DNA of 14,038 nucleotides from an uncultured Clostridiaceae bacterium (GTDB taxonomy: Bacteria; Bacillota; Clostridia; Oscillospirales; Ruminococcaceae): assembly GCA_946411985.1 (NCBI GenBank), contig CAMKFY010000020.1, forward strand, positions 1-14,038, given 5' to 3'. Positions 1-7,304 of this stretch are shown here, one piece after another. Position 1 is the first letter of the stretch. Each line of letters starts with the position of its first letter. The notes under the pieces were generated by a model that was not told where the DNA came from, did no database searches, and saw only the letters and a list, made by a program, of their open reading frames with translations. Both the position numbers and the translations under genes were made by a program.

Positions 1-532
1 TTCTAGTATCTATTTTTATTTTTTCTCCTTCATTAATAAAAAGCGGCACTCTAACCTCAGCTCCCGTTTCCACTATGGCTGATTTTGTTGCGTTTGTGGC
101 CGTGTTTCCTTTAACTCCTGGCTCCGTTTGCGATACCTGTAAAACAACAAAATTAGGTAAATCTACCCCAAAAATTTCTCCCTTATAAGACAAAACTTTA
201 ACTTCCATATTTTCTTTTATAAACTTAAAACCAGCCCCAAGCTTACTATCATCTATGGAAACCATTTCATATGTTTCTGAATCTATAAAATATTTAACGC
301 CGCCTTCAGAATAGCTATACGCCATATTACGCCTATCTACGTATGCAGGCGGAAACTTTTCATTAGGGTTAAAAGAACGCTCAATCGTTGCTCCAGTTTT
401 AATATTTTTCACCTTAGCACGTACAAAAGCCGCACCTTTACCAGGCTTTACATGTTGAAACTCCACCACCTGAAAAACACTACCATCCATATCAAACGTG
501 ACACCGTTTTTAAAATCTCCAGCAGATATCAT
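1..532 (-). CDS. efp: Elongation factor P (C-terminus cut by window edge)
   Basis: Translation factor that binds between the ribosomal P and E sites and relieves stalling at consecutive prolines. About 177 codons are visible from an ATG at 532-530, reading MISAGDFKNGVTFDMDGS at the N-terminus. The family is about 185 residues, so only the last few are lost at the left edge. The domain I loop reads HVKPGKGAAFVR, placing Lys32 at the tip that contacts the P-site tRNA. In Bacillus this lysine carries a 5-aminopentanol modification; whether it does here cannot be seen. The C-terminal OB part contains the conserved stretch VSQTEPGVKGNTATNATK. GGAGG at 544-540 lies 7 bases before the ATG, an ideal Shine-Dalgarno. 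It follows an M24 peptidase gene, as yqhT precedes efp in Bacillus, but with a 92-base gap that may hold its own promoter. The identification is secure. Confidence 0.97.
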   Translation of the reverse strand, partial: MISAGDFKNGVTFDMDGSVFQVVEFQHVKPGKGAAFVRAKVKNIKTGATIERSFNPNEKFPPAYVDRRNMAYSYSEGGVKYFIDSETYEMVSIDDSKLGAGFKFIKENMEVKVLSYKGEIFGVDLPNFVVLQVSQTEPGVKGNTATNATKSAIVETGAEVRVPLFINEGEKIKIDTR

Positions 533-577
533 TACAAAACCTCCAAGCCAAAACTTTAAATTTAATCAACTAATAAA

Positions 578-606
578 GTTTTACCAAATAACGCTAAAAA
601 TTGCAA
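578..606 (-). promoter_or_regulatory. Possible sigma-A promoter for efp
   Basis: On the minus strand, TTGCAA (606-601), a 17-base spacer and TAAAAC (583-578) match the -35/-10 consensus at four of six positions each. It lies in the 92-base gap between the M24 peptidase stop and the efp start, about 45 bases before the efp ATG. The region is very AT-rich, so a chance match is likely enough to keep confidence low. No terminator hairpin is visible after the peptidase gene, so efp could also be read through from upstream. Confidence 0.35.
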
Positions 607-624
607 CAAAAATTTAAAAATTAA

Positions 625-1689
625 CTAAATGCATATCAACTCTTTACTGCTATTAGTAAGATTTACTATACCATCTTTTTGCACAACAACTAAATCTTCT
701 ATGCGCACTCCCATTTTAGAATTTATATAGAGCCCTGGCTCTACAGTAACCACCATATTTTCTTCTAAAACAGTGTCACAAACTCTATTTAAATATGGTT
801 CTTCATGAATATTTAAGCCTACTCCATGACCCAAACCATGGCCAAACTCTTCAACATAGTTATACTTTTCAAAATAATTTCGCACCAATCTATCTACATC
901 ATTGCACACAACACCTTGCTTTATGTTTTTTAAGGCAAGCTTCTGGCCGTTCAACACTATGGAATATAATTCTCTTTGAAAATTGGAAGGAGAAGACATA
1001 CAAACAGTTCTTGTCATATCGCTGCAATACCCATCTACTACCGCTCCAAAATCCATAGTAACAAAATCACCGATTTCCAATTTTTTATCGCTAGGCGTTC
1101 CGTGCGGCAGAGAACTATTTCTACCAGATACAACTATTGTAGGAAACGATACACATTGCGCGTTATCTAAAATAAAATTTTCTATTTCCCGTGCCACTTC
1201 TTTTTCAGTTTTGCCAATGCAAATAAAATTTAATATATGTGAAAAAGCAGCATCTGTTACCTCTTGGGAAGCTCTTATTTTTTCTATTTCACTGTAAGAT
1301 TTTATAGATTTTAAATTTAATATGCATTCATCTAGCCAGCCGTCTACAACAAAATTAACATCTTCAAAATTTTTTTTATAGTCTTCAAACTGCTTAACAG
1401 ACACAGAAAAAGATTCTAATGCAACATTTTTTAAATTCTCGCATCTTAAAACATCTCCAATTGCACTATTTAAATCTGTAAAGCAGCGCACCTCAACGCC
1501 TTTAACCTTATTTTTTGCCATTTCAAAATATCTAAAATCTAAAAGCAAAATTGCTTTTCGCCTGCTTACAATTAAAACGCCAGCTGTGGAAGAAAAATTT
1601 GTGAAGTAGCGCCTATTGCTAGCTTCACTTATAATTACACCATCCACATTTTGTGGCATATTCTCCATTAAATTGTTTAAACTATTCAT
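625..1689 (-). CDS. M24 family Xaa-Pro aminopeptidase (YqhT-like)
   Basis: Cytoplasmic metallopeptidase of the pita-bread fold that removes N-terminal residues preceding proline, or acts as a Xaa-Pro dipeptidase. It has 354 residues from the chosen start. The N-terminal creatinase-like domain (about 1-125) includes the typical stretch NRRYFTNFSSTAGVLIV. The catalytic domain carries the five metal ligands in the expected order: Asp213 and Asp224 (MDFGAVVDGYCSDMTRT), His288 (FGHGLGHGVGL), Glu317 (VTVEPGLYI) and Glu331 (GVRIEDLVVV). All dinuclear-site residues are present, so the enzyme should be active. The ATG at 1689 is preferred because AGGTG at 1700-1696 sits 6 bases upstream; in-frame GTG (1698) and ATG (1695) are too close to that site. 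The start lies 16 bases after the aroQ stop, consistent with one operon. The exact substrate class (aminopeptidase or prolidase) cannot be told from the sequence. Confidence 0.93.
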   Translation of the reverse strand: MNSLNNLMENMPQNVDGVIISEASNRRYFTNFSSTAGVLIVSRRKAILLLDFRYFEMAKNKVKGVEVRCFTDLNSAIGDVLRCENLKNVALESFSVSVKQFEDYKKNFEDVNFVVDGWLDECILNLKSIKSYSEIEKIRASQEVTDAAFSHILNFICIGKTEKEVAREIENFILDNAQCVSFPTIVVSGRNSSLPHGTPSDKKLEIGDFVTMDFGAVVDGYCSDMTRTVCMSSPSNFQRELYSIVLNGQKLALKNIKQGVVCNDVDRLVRNYFEKYNYVEEFGHGLGHGVGLNIHEEPYLNRVCDTVLEENMVVTVEPGLYINSKMGVRIEDLVVVQKDGIVNLTNSSKELICI

Positions 1690-1705
1690 ATACATCACCT
1701 TTAAA

Positions 1706-2155
1706 TTAAAATATCCTCTCTATGGCACGAATAGCTAGAAAATAACTATCCTTACCAAAGCCAACAATACTACCCACACAAACGTCAGATATAACCGAGT
1801 TTTTTCTAAAACTTTCCCTTTTGAAAATATTCGAACAATGCACTTCAACGCAAGGCAACCTTACAGCTTCTATGGCATCTCTAATTGCTATGCTATAATG
1901 GGAATATGCTCCAGCATTTATTATAAGCCCATCTACTTCATCTTTACTTTGCTGAATAGCGTCTACTATTTCACCTTCATGATTAGATTGAAAAATTCTG
2001 CAATCTAAATTTAAGCTATTAGCAAAACTTGTAATCTGCCTATTTATTGAAAGAAGACTTTCTTTACCATATACAGCAACATCACGCGAGCCAAAAAGAT
2101 TCATATTCGGGCCGTGTATTACAATAATTTTATTCTTAACTAACTTGTTTTTCAA
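1706..2155 (-). CDS. aroQ: 3-dehydroquinate dehydratase, type II
   Basis: Third step of the shikimate pathway: dehydration of 3-dehydroquinate to 3-dehydroshikimate by the small dodecameric type II enzyme. The 149 residues match the usual 140-150. Family motifs run in order: HGPNMNLFGSRDVAVYG (Asn17, Arg24 and catalytic Tyr29), QSNHEGEIVDAI, INAGAYSHYS (Asn80, His86), EVHCSN (catalytic His106) and RESFRKNSVIS (Arg113/Arg117 region). The usual NPGAYTHTS has become NAGAYSHYS, a mild change that keeps Asn and His. The start is TTG at 2155-2153, supported by AGAGG eight bases upstream; no in-frame ATG occurs before Met18, which lies inside the active-site motif. It follows the endonuclease IV-like gene by 24 bases and precedes the M24 peptidase, as yqhS precedes yqhT in Bacillus. 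No other shikimate gene is visible here. Confidence 0.96.
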   Translation of the reverse strand: MKNKLVKNKIIVIHGPNMNLFGSRDVAVYGKESLLSINRQITSFANSLNLDCRIFQSNHEGEIVDAIQQSKDEVDGLIINAGAYSHYSIAIRDAIEAVRLPCVEVHCSNIFKRESFRKNSVISDVCVGSIVGFGKDSYFLAIRAIERIF

Positions 2156-2179
2156 ACCTATAACCTCTTCAATAAAAAC

Positions 2180-3028
2180 TTAAAAATCATTTAAAAAACT
2201 TTCATATACACCTTGCATTTTTCTTGCATCTTCTGCTTGAGTGCCGGCAGACTCACATATTACAGTTGGAGACAAACTCTTTTTTGCTATTAATTCAGCT
2301 AATGGCTCCCAATTTGGCCCATACTTGCAGTCTTCAAATGTGAGGTGCTTCTTTTCGCCACCCTTTAAAGTGTACTCCACCTTTGAAAAATGAACATGAA
2401 AAAACTTTAGGCGATTAAACCCTAGCTCGTTTTCTATAGCGGTTAACACCTTAAGGTAGTCTGTTTTACTTTTTAAACCACCAAACGTTCTAGCGTTTAA
2501 ATGCCCAAAATCTATGCATGGAATTAAATTTTCGCTTATTTTACAAAGCTCCAGCACCTCAAACAAATCGCCAAGCTGGTTTATCTTTCCCATGGTTTCA
2601 GGGCAAATTAATATATCTTCTAACCCTTCCATTTTGAGCGCAACAATAGCATTTTTTAAAGTGTTAATGCTGAAACTTAAAGCATCTTTTCTGTTCAAAC
2701 CCATACACGAACCAGAATGCACCACAACCCTAGTAGCACCCATACTTTTAGCCACCCTAGCAGTTTTTAATATGTAGTCTATACTTTTTAACCTTTTTTC
2801 TTCATATATGCTAGATAAAGAAATATAGTAAGGAGCGTGAATAGAAATGCTAATGCCCTTTAATGAATTGCCAAACTCTTCAGCCTTCTCATTAGATATG
2901 CGCACGCCCATACCACATTGATATTCATACGCCAAGAGCCCAAAACTATTCAAATAATCTAAAAGGTTAACATTCTTGCCTTGCTTAAAACTAAGCGAAT
3001 TTCCAGCTGGGCCAAATTTAGCTTTCAA
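2180..3028 (-). CDS. Endonuclease IV-like TIM-barrel protein (AP endonuclease family 2)
   Basis: Endonuclease IV (Nfo) is a three-zinc TIM-barrel enzyme that cuts DNA 5' of abasic sites in base excision repair. The 282 residues match Nfo length. Eight of nine expected metal ligands can be placed: His64 (SIHAPYY), His104 (VVHSGS), Glu144 (ICPETMGK), Asp173 and His176 (CIDFGHLNAR), His213 (HVHFSK), His228 (EKKHLTF) and Glu259 (VICESAG). The site matching E. coli Asp229 falls at Lys226 (or Glu225 with a shift), so one zinc ligand is replaced, and the canonical MHLND stretch is HVHFS. It may therefore be a divergent subfamily, either a true AP endonuclease or another sugar-acting barrel, so no symbol is given. 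The start is TTG at 3028, overlapping the yqeG stop as TTGA, with GAGG seven bases upstream. Translational coupling with yqeG is likely. Confidence 0.85.
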   Translation of the reverse strand: MKAKFGPAGNSLSFKQGKNVNLLDYLNSFGLLAYEYQCGMGVRISNEKAEEFGNSLKGISISIHAPYYISLSSIYEEKRLKSIDYILKTARVAKSMGATRVVVHSGSCMGLNRKDALSFSINTLKNAIVALKMEGLEDILICPETMGKINQLGDLFEVLELCKISENLIPCIDFGHLNARTFGGLKSKTDYLKVLTAIENELGFNRLKFFHVHFSKVEYTLKGGEKKHLTFEDCKYGPNWEPLAELIAKKSLSPTVICESAGTQAEDARKMQGVYESFLNDF

Positions 3029-3525
3029 AAAACATCCTCTTTCGAAATATGGCTTTTATGTAGAACAATATTCTCAAGGCTTCTTCTAAATTTCCATAAA
3101 AACCCTTTTTCTTTAGATAAAGGCTCCACCAATATAGTTTTAAAGCCTTGTAATTTGCCACCTATAACGTCTGTGAAAAATTGATCACCTACTACTGCTA
3201 TGTTTTCGTTATTTACGCCCAACATCTTAGCAGCTTTTTTTAACCCAATTGGCAAAGGCTTAAAACTAAAACTAACATAAGGAATGCCCAACATATTAGC
3301 AACAGGCTTTATATTCCTTTTAAAATTATTTGAAGCAATTGCAAGCGGTATGCCACACCTTTTCATGCCGTCCACCCAATTTAACACACCAGCCACAAGC
3401 TCCGCCTTTCCATAATGCCTTATAGTATTATCAACATCTACTATTACGGCAAACACCTTAATATTAGTTAAAAGCTTAGGCGTTACTTGCAACACAGAAG
3501 AAAGATAAACATCTGGCTTAAACAT
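3025..3525 (-). CDS. yqeG: YqeG family HAD-IIIA phosphatase
   Basis: Cytoplasmic haloacid-dehalogenase-type phosphatase of subclass IIIA; the physiological substrate of this family is not established to my knowledge. The 166 residues fit the family (about 170). HAD motifs are intact and in order: motif I DVDNT with nucleophile Asp30 and acid/base Asp32, motif II SNN at 65-67, motif III Lys89 (FKPLPIGLKKA) and motif IV VGDQFFTD with Asp114 and Asp119 for magnesium. The N-terminal helix (PDVYLSSVLQVTPKLL) is also typical of YqeG. The ATG at 3525 has GGAG about nine bases upstream. It is the first gene after the rpsU terminator and has no convincing promoter of its own, so it may depend on readthrough from rpsU. 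The gene overlaps the next one by four bases (TTGA). Confidence 0.93.
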   Translation of the reverse strand: MFKPDVYLSSVLQVTPKLLTNIKVFAVIVDVDNTIRHYGKAELVAGVLNWVDGMKRCGIPLAIASNNFKRNIKPVANMLGIPYVSFSFKPLPIGLKKAAKMLGVNNENIAVVGDQFFTDVIGGKLQGFKTILVEPLSKEKGFLWKFRRSLENIVLHKSHISKEDVF

Positions 3526-3558
3526 TTAAAAACTCCAAAATAAAAAATATAGCTAACT

Positions 3559-3587
3559 AAAAAAGCCCGACACAAAAAAATCGAGCC
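3559..3587 (-). terminator. Rho-independent terminator after rpsU
   Basis: On the minus strand GCTCGA (3586-3581) pairs with TCGGGC (3570-3565) as six pairs including one G-U, with a possible extra G-U at the base. The ten-base loop is T-rich and six T residues follow (3564-3559). It begins only a few bases after the rpsU stop codon and separates rpsU from yqeG. The moderate stem and long loop could allow partial readthrough into the yqeG operon. Confidence 0.8.
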
Positions 3588-3592
3588 AAAAA

Positions 3593-3769
3593 CTATCTGG
3601 AACCGCGCTTGCGTGCCGCCTCGGCCTTTTTCTTTCGTTTTACAGAAGGCTTTTCGTAATGTTCACGTTTCCTTATTTCAGATATTATTCCACATTTAGC
3701 ACAAGACTTTTTAAACCTCCTCAAAGCACTATCTAAAGACTCATTTTCTTTAATACGAATTTCTGGCAC
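3593..3769 (-). CDS. rpsU: 30S ribosomal protein S21
   Basis: Small basic protein of the 30S platform near the anti-Shine-Dalgarno region of 16S rRNA, involved in initiation. It has 58 residues, the usual length for Firmicutes S21. The N-terminus reads PEIRIKENESLDSALRRFKK, followed by EIRKREHYEKPSVKRKKK and a very basic tail AEAARKRGSR, all diagnostic of S21. The start is GTG at 3769-3767, with GGAGG ten bases upstream. No ATG lies in a suitable place, because the family begins exactly at this position (MPE/MSE). A Cys-Ala-Lys-Cys pair at residues 23-26 is unusual, as the second Cys position is normally Ala or Ser. It is transcribed alone from the strong promoter at 3856-3884, with about 80 bases of leader, and ends at the hairpin at 3559-3587. 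Confidence 0.97.
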   Translation of the reverse strand: MPEIRIKENESLDSALRRFKKSCAKCGIISEIRKREHYEKPSVKRKKKAEAARKRGSR

Positions 3770-3855
3770 CTAAAATCTTCCTCCCTTTTTCTCTAAAACA
3801 GAGGCCAACATAACTAAATACAAAACACATTAATATAAATTCCAAATACAATGAC

Positions 3856-3884
3856 ATTATATTATATAGGAAACTATAAGTCAA
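3856..3884 (-). promoter_or_regulatory. Sigma-A promoter for rpsU
   Basis: Minus-strand TTGACT (3884-3879), a 17-base spacer and TATAAT (3861-3856) match the consensus at five and six of six positions. Transcription would start near 3849, giving roughly 80 bases of leader before the rpsU GTG. A second overlapping TATAAT lies five bases closer to the -35 box, but at a 12-base spacing that is too short. Confidence 0.85.
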
Positions 3885-3918
3885 GACTTTTATTCTTAAA
3901 AACAAAAATAAAAATAGT

Positions 3919-3947
3919 TTAACAACAGTTGCAATTTTTGTTATAAT
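3919..3947 (+). promoter_or_regulatory. Sigma-A promoter for addB-addA
   Basis: Plus-strand TTAACA (3919-3924), a 17-base spacer and TATAAT (3942-3947) match at five and six of six positions. The predicted start near 3954 leaves about 30 bases before the addB ATG. It is divergent from the rpsU promoter, with the two -35 boxes 34 bases apart, so a bound regulator could affect both. No LexA-type operator was found. Confidence 0.82.
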
Positions 3948-3983
3948 CAAACTTATACTAATAAAATTTGGGAAGTTTTGATA

Positions 3984-6900
3984 ATGCTATCACTGTATTT
4001 TGAAAAACAAGATAATAACTTTTTTGATGTTATATTAAACAATTTAGAAAAACACAAAGAGTATAAATTTATTGTTATAATACCTGAGCAATACTCATTT
4101 TACATGGAAAAAAAGTTTTATAATATTTTAAAAAATATAAATTCTAATATAGAAATATTTAGTTTTAAAAGGCTATGTTTTAATATATTCAAAAAATATG
4201 GGCAATTTGCTGGTGAATATGCTTTAAAACACCAAAAAATATTAATAACCCACCTTTGTATTTTAAACTTAAAACGTGAGTTTAAACAATATAAAATTTT
4301 AATAAGAAATACAGACATTGCAAAAATTATACTAAAAACTATAGAAAATGTAAAACAGAACAATATAGATATAGATTTTTTGAAATATAATATAAAAAAT
4401 ATAAATGATTCTAATTTGAAATATAAACTTAATATGTTTTGTGAAATATTTTACAAATATTACAGAATGTTAAATAGGCATTTTAAAGACCCGTCTCAAG
4501 ATATTGAAAAAGCTAATGCTATATCTTTAAAAGAGCATTTTTTTGAGGGCAAAAACATATATTTTTACAAATTTTCTTGGTTAAAAGGTATGCAGCTAAA
4601 ATTTATAGAAACAATGTTAAAACAGGCAGATGTAAATTTTTTTATAAATTATGAAGAAAAAGAACCACTTTTTAAAATGCAAGAAAATACTATATTAAAG
4701 CTTAAAAATTTAGCATTTAATAACAATATAAAAATTCAGGAAAAAACATTTATAAACAAAAATTTAGAAAAATCATACCCAATTTATTGTATGCAAAAAA
4801 GCTTGTTTAGAGTAAACAAAAAAAATATATATAAAGCAAAAAATATTAAAAATTTAAAAATAATATGCGCAAAAAATAAATATATTGAAATAGAAACTAT
4901 GTGTGCATATATATTAAAGCTTTTGAAAAAAGGTATAGAATTAGACAGTATGGCTATTGTAACAGGCAATTTAAAAGAATATAAAGCTGCACTACAAACA
5001 ATATTAAATAATTTTAATATTCCGTATTTTATAGATGATACTATTGTGGCTAAAGATATGGAAATTGTTAAAGTTTGCCAAAATATATTGGAAATATGCA
5101 CAGAATTTGATATTAAAATATGCTTAAATATTTTAAAAAGCAAGTTTACTAAATTTACTGCTGAAGAGGTGGCAATATTTGAAAATTATATATATGTTAA
5201 CAATATAAATTCAACTTCTATAAATTTCAAATTTGGAAAATCTTCCCTTAATAATAATTTAAAAAATATAAACATAGAAATTGCAGAAAAAATTAGAAAC
5301 ACTATAATGCAGGTTATAAAAACTATGCAAAATACTAATAATTCAGCTAAAAATATAATAATAAACCTAATAAAAGCTATAGAAATTTTAGAGATAAAGA
5401 ATAATATAGAAAATAAGTTTAAAAATGAAAAATATTATGAATTTTATGAAACGCAATGGAACACTCTAGTTAAAATATTTGAAACTATTTTCAAATTAAC
5501 ATGTAAAGTTAAAATTTCAAAAAAACACTTCAAATTTATTTTTAAACTAATATCTGAAAATGTTGAAATAGACAAAATTCCAAAATATTTAAATTCTGTT
5601 TTTATAGGGCCTGCAGAAAAAATTGTTCCAGTAAATTTAAAAGCTTTATTCGTATTGGGCACAAGCTCAGACGCGTTCCCACATAAACATTTAAATTTAA
5701 ACGAATTTTTTACAAATGACGAGCTAATAAAACTTGAAAAATTAAATATAAAATTTTCTAATACATTACAAGAAAAAAATTTAATAGAAATGTTTAACAC
5801 ATATAAAGCGTTAACAGCCCCTTCTCAGTATGTTTTTATATTTAGTTCTAATTTTAGTGAAAGTTATGGCAAAAAAAGCGAATTAATATGTAGATTAACA
5901 GATATGTTTGGAGAAGATATAATAAAAACTGTAAGCAAAAATGTTATAATACCAAACTGCCTAACAAGAAAGATGGCAATAAAAAAACTATACACAAACT
6001 ATAATACTTATAATAGCGAAGTATATGCATTAAAAAAATATTTTAAATTGGAAATTAAAAATTTAGAGAACAATACAAAAAAAATTAAACTTAACTTAAA
6101 CGAAAAAATATTGAAAAACAAAATAACCGCTTCTCAAATAGAACAGTTCTACACATGCCCTTTCTCTTATTTTTGCAGGTATATTTTAAAAATTACACCA
6201 TATTCAAAATTAGAATTAAATGGCAAAATGGCTGGTACTGTAACCCATAAAATTTTAGAATGTATTATGTCTTCTAAAAATTTTAACAATATTTCAGATA
6301 AGGAAATAGAGTTAAGCTTAGGCGTTGTTACAAATAAATATTTTTACGGTAGCGAGAAAAATTTAGATTTTAAGCAAAATTATAATTTTTTAAAAGAAAA
6401 TATTAAAATCTTATACAACTCAATAAAAAATGAGTTAGAAATTAGTAAATTCAAACCTATAAAGTTTGAATATAAAATATCTAGCAACTCAAAAATTAAG
6501 CCGGTTGAAATAAAAATAGATAGCCATAACTCAATTTTTATAGAAGGCATTATAGATAGAATAGATATAAAAGTTTTGGATGGTAGAACTTATATTAGAA
6601 TAATAGATTATAAAGCTCAAAAGAAAGGTTTAGATTTTTGGGAGTTACTTAAAGGCCTGAATTTACAGATTATTATATATATATTAGCAATAGCAAAAAG
6701 TAAATATATATTTCAAAAAAAAGCATGTATTTCAGGCATGTTATATATGCCAACAGTTGGCAACCTTAAAAGCTATAGAATTCTAAAAAAAGAAAGCTCA
6801 GAAAACGAATTAGAAGAATATATAAGAAAAGGGTTTACGGCAGACGGAATAATGCTTAGTTCTTTTGAAAACAGCGTTATAATAAACCAAATTAAAGATG

Positions 6901-7214
6901 AAAATTATAAAAATTCTACTGAAATTAAAACTTTAAAAGGCAATAGCTTTAGTAAAAGTTATTCAGAAAAAATGTTAATTTCTAGCGAAGAATTAGAACA
7001 ACTTTTCAAATTCGCAGAAGAGAAAATTAAAAATATATATTACAATATTAGAAGTATGCATTTTGAAAATAAACCTATAAATATACGCAAAAATAATGTA
7101 ATATTTTGTGAGTATTGCGAATTTAAAGAGATATGCCAAAATAACAAAATTATTAAGCCCACGAAAAACAAAACTATAAACAAAAAAGAATTTTTCGATG
7201 CTATAAAAAATTAA
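3984..7214 (+). CDS. addB: AddB subunit of AddAB helicase-nuclease (Walker A lost)
   Basis: AddAB resects double-strand breaks to Chi-like sites and prepares ends for RecA. AddB supplies a second nuclease domain, a Chi-reading helicase-like fold and an Fe-S cluster. This copy has 1076 residues, a little shorter than Bacillus AddB (about 1166). The N-terminal region has the typical IIPEQYSFYMEKKF and EIFSFKRLCF blocks. However, the preceding place where AddB normally has GRAGSGKT reads EKQDNNFF, so the P-loop is gone. The C-terminal RecB-like nuclease is intact: His755 (GTVTHKILE), Asp858 (EGIIDRID), Asp875 and Lys877 (IIDYKAQ). Fe-S ligands are Cys725 (FYTCPFSYF) and Cys1042, Cys1045 and Cys1051 (CEYCEFKEIC), the expected C-x2-C-x5-C. 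The ATG at 3984 is preferred over the in-frame TTG at 3978 because GGGAAG lies eight bases before it. Base composition is far more AT-rich than in the flanking genes. Confidence 0.93.
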   Translation: MLSLYFEKQDNNFFDVILNNLEKHKEYKFIVIIPEQYSFYMEKKFYNILKNINSNIEIFSFKRLCFNIFKKYGQFAGEYALKHQKILITHLCILNLKREFKQYKILIRNTDIAKIILKTIENVKQNNIDIDFLKYNIKNINDSNLKYKLNMFCEIFYKYYRMLNRHFKDPSQDIEKANAISLKEHFFEGKNIYFYKFSWLKGMQLKFIETMLKQADVNFFINYEEKEPLFKMQENTILKLKNLAFNNNIKIQEKTFINKNLEKSYPIYCMQKSLFRVNKKNIYKAKNIKNLKIICAKNKYIEIETMCAYILKLLKKGIELDSMAIVTGNLKEYKAALQTILNNFNIPYFIDDTIVAKDMEIVKVCQNILEICTEFDIKICLNILKSKFTKFTAEEVAIFENYIYVNNINSTSINFKFGKSSLNNNLKNINIEIAEKIRNTIMQVIKTMQNTNNSAKNIIINLIKAIEILEIKNNIENKFKNEKYYEFYETQWNTLVKIFETIFKLTCKVKISKKHFKFIFKLISENVEIDKIPKYLNSVFIGPAEKIVPVNLKALFVLGTSSDAFPHKHLNLNEFFTNDELIKLEKLNIKFSNTLQEKNLIEMFNTYKALTAPSQYVFIFSSNFSESYGKKSELICRLTDMFGEDIIKTVSKNVIIPNCLTRKMAIKKLYTNYNTYNSEVYALKKYFKLEIKNLENNTKKIKLNLNEKILKNKITASQIEQFYTCPFSYFCRYILKITPYSKLELNGKMAGTVTHKILECIMSSKNFNNISDKEIELSLGVVTNKYFYGSEKNLDFKQNYNFLKENIKILYNSIKNELEISKFKPIKFEYKISSNSKIKPVEIKIDSHNSIFIEGIIDRIDIKVLDGRTYIRIIDYKAQKKGLDFWELLKGLNLQIIIYILAIAKSKYIFQKKACISGMLYMPTVGNLKSYRILKKESSENELEEYIRKGFTADGIMLSSFENSVIINQIKDENYKNSTEIKTLKGNSFSKSYSEKMLISSEELEQLFKFAEEKIKNIYYNIRSMHFENKPINIRKNNVIFCEYCEFKEICQNNKIIKPTKNKTINKKEFFDAIKN

Positions 7215-7304
7215 AATAGCATTGTATATATTAAAAATTGAATAAATTGTTGGCCTAATTTATCTAGAATATATAAAACATATTATGAGGAGAATTTTTA
7301 ATAG

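Noticed and set aside
795..1297. Plus-strand open frames opposite the M24 peptidase gene, and similar ones opposite aroQ/Nfo-like, ssb, galU and clpX
   Set aside because: Antisense to well-supported genes, with no recognisable family and no start signals.
3750..3950. A 66-codon minus-strand frame overlapping rpsU and the divergent promoter region
   Set aside because: It covers the -10 and -35 boxes of rpsU, overlaps the true S21 start in another frame, and its hydrophobic translation looks like AT-rich intergenic sequence.
3885..3983. A LexA (SOS) operator upstream of addB
   Set aside because: No GAAC-N4-GTTC type element of the Bacillota LexA box was found in the intergenic region.
4784..5143. 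Minus-strand open frames inside addB and addA (for example 4784-5143, 5444-5800, 9014-9322)
   Set aside because: They lie opposite clear AddAB coding sequence. They are Phe/Ile/Leu-rich shadows of AT-rich codons with no domain or ribosome site.
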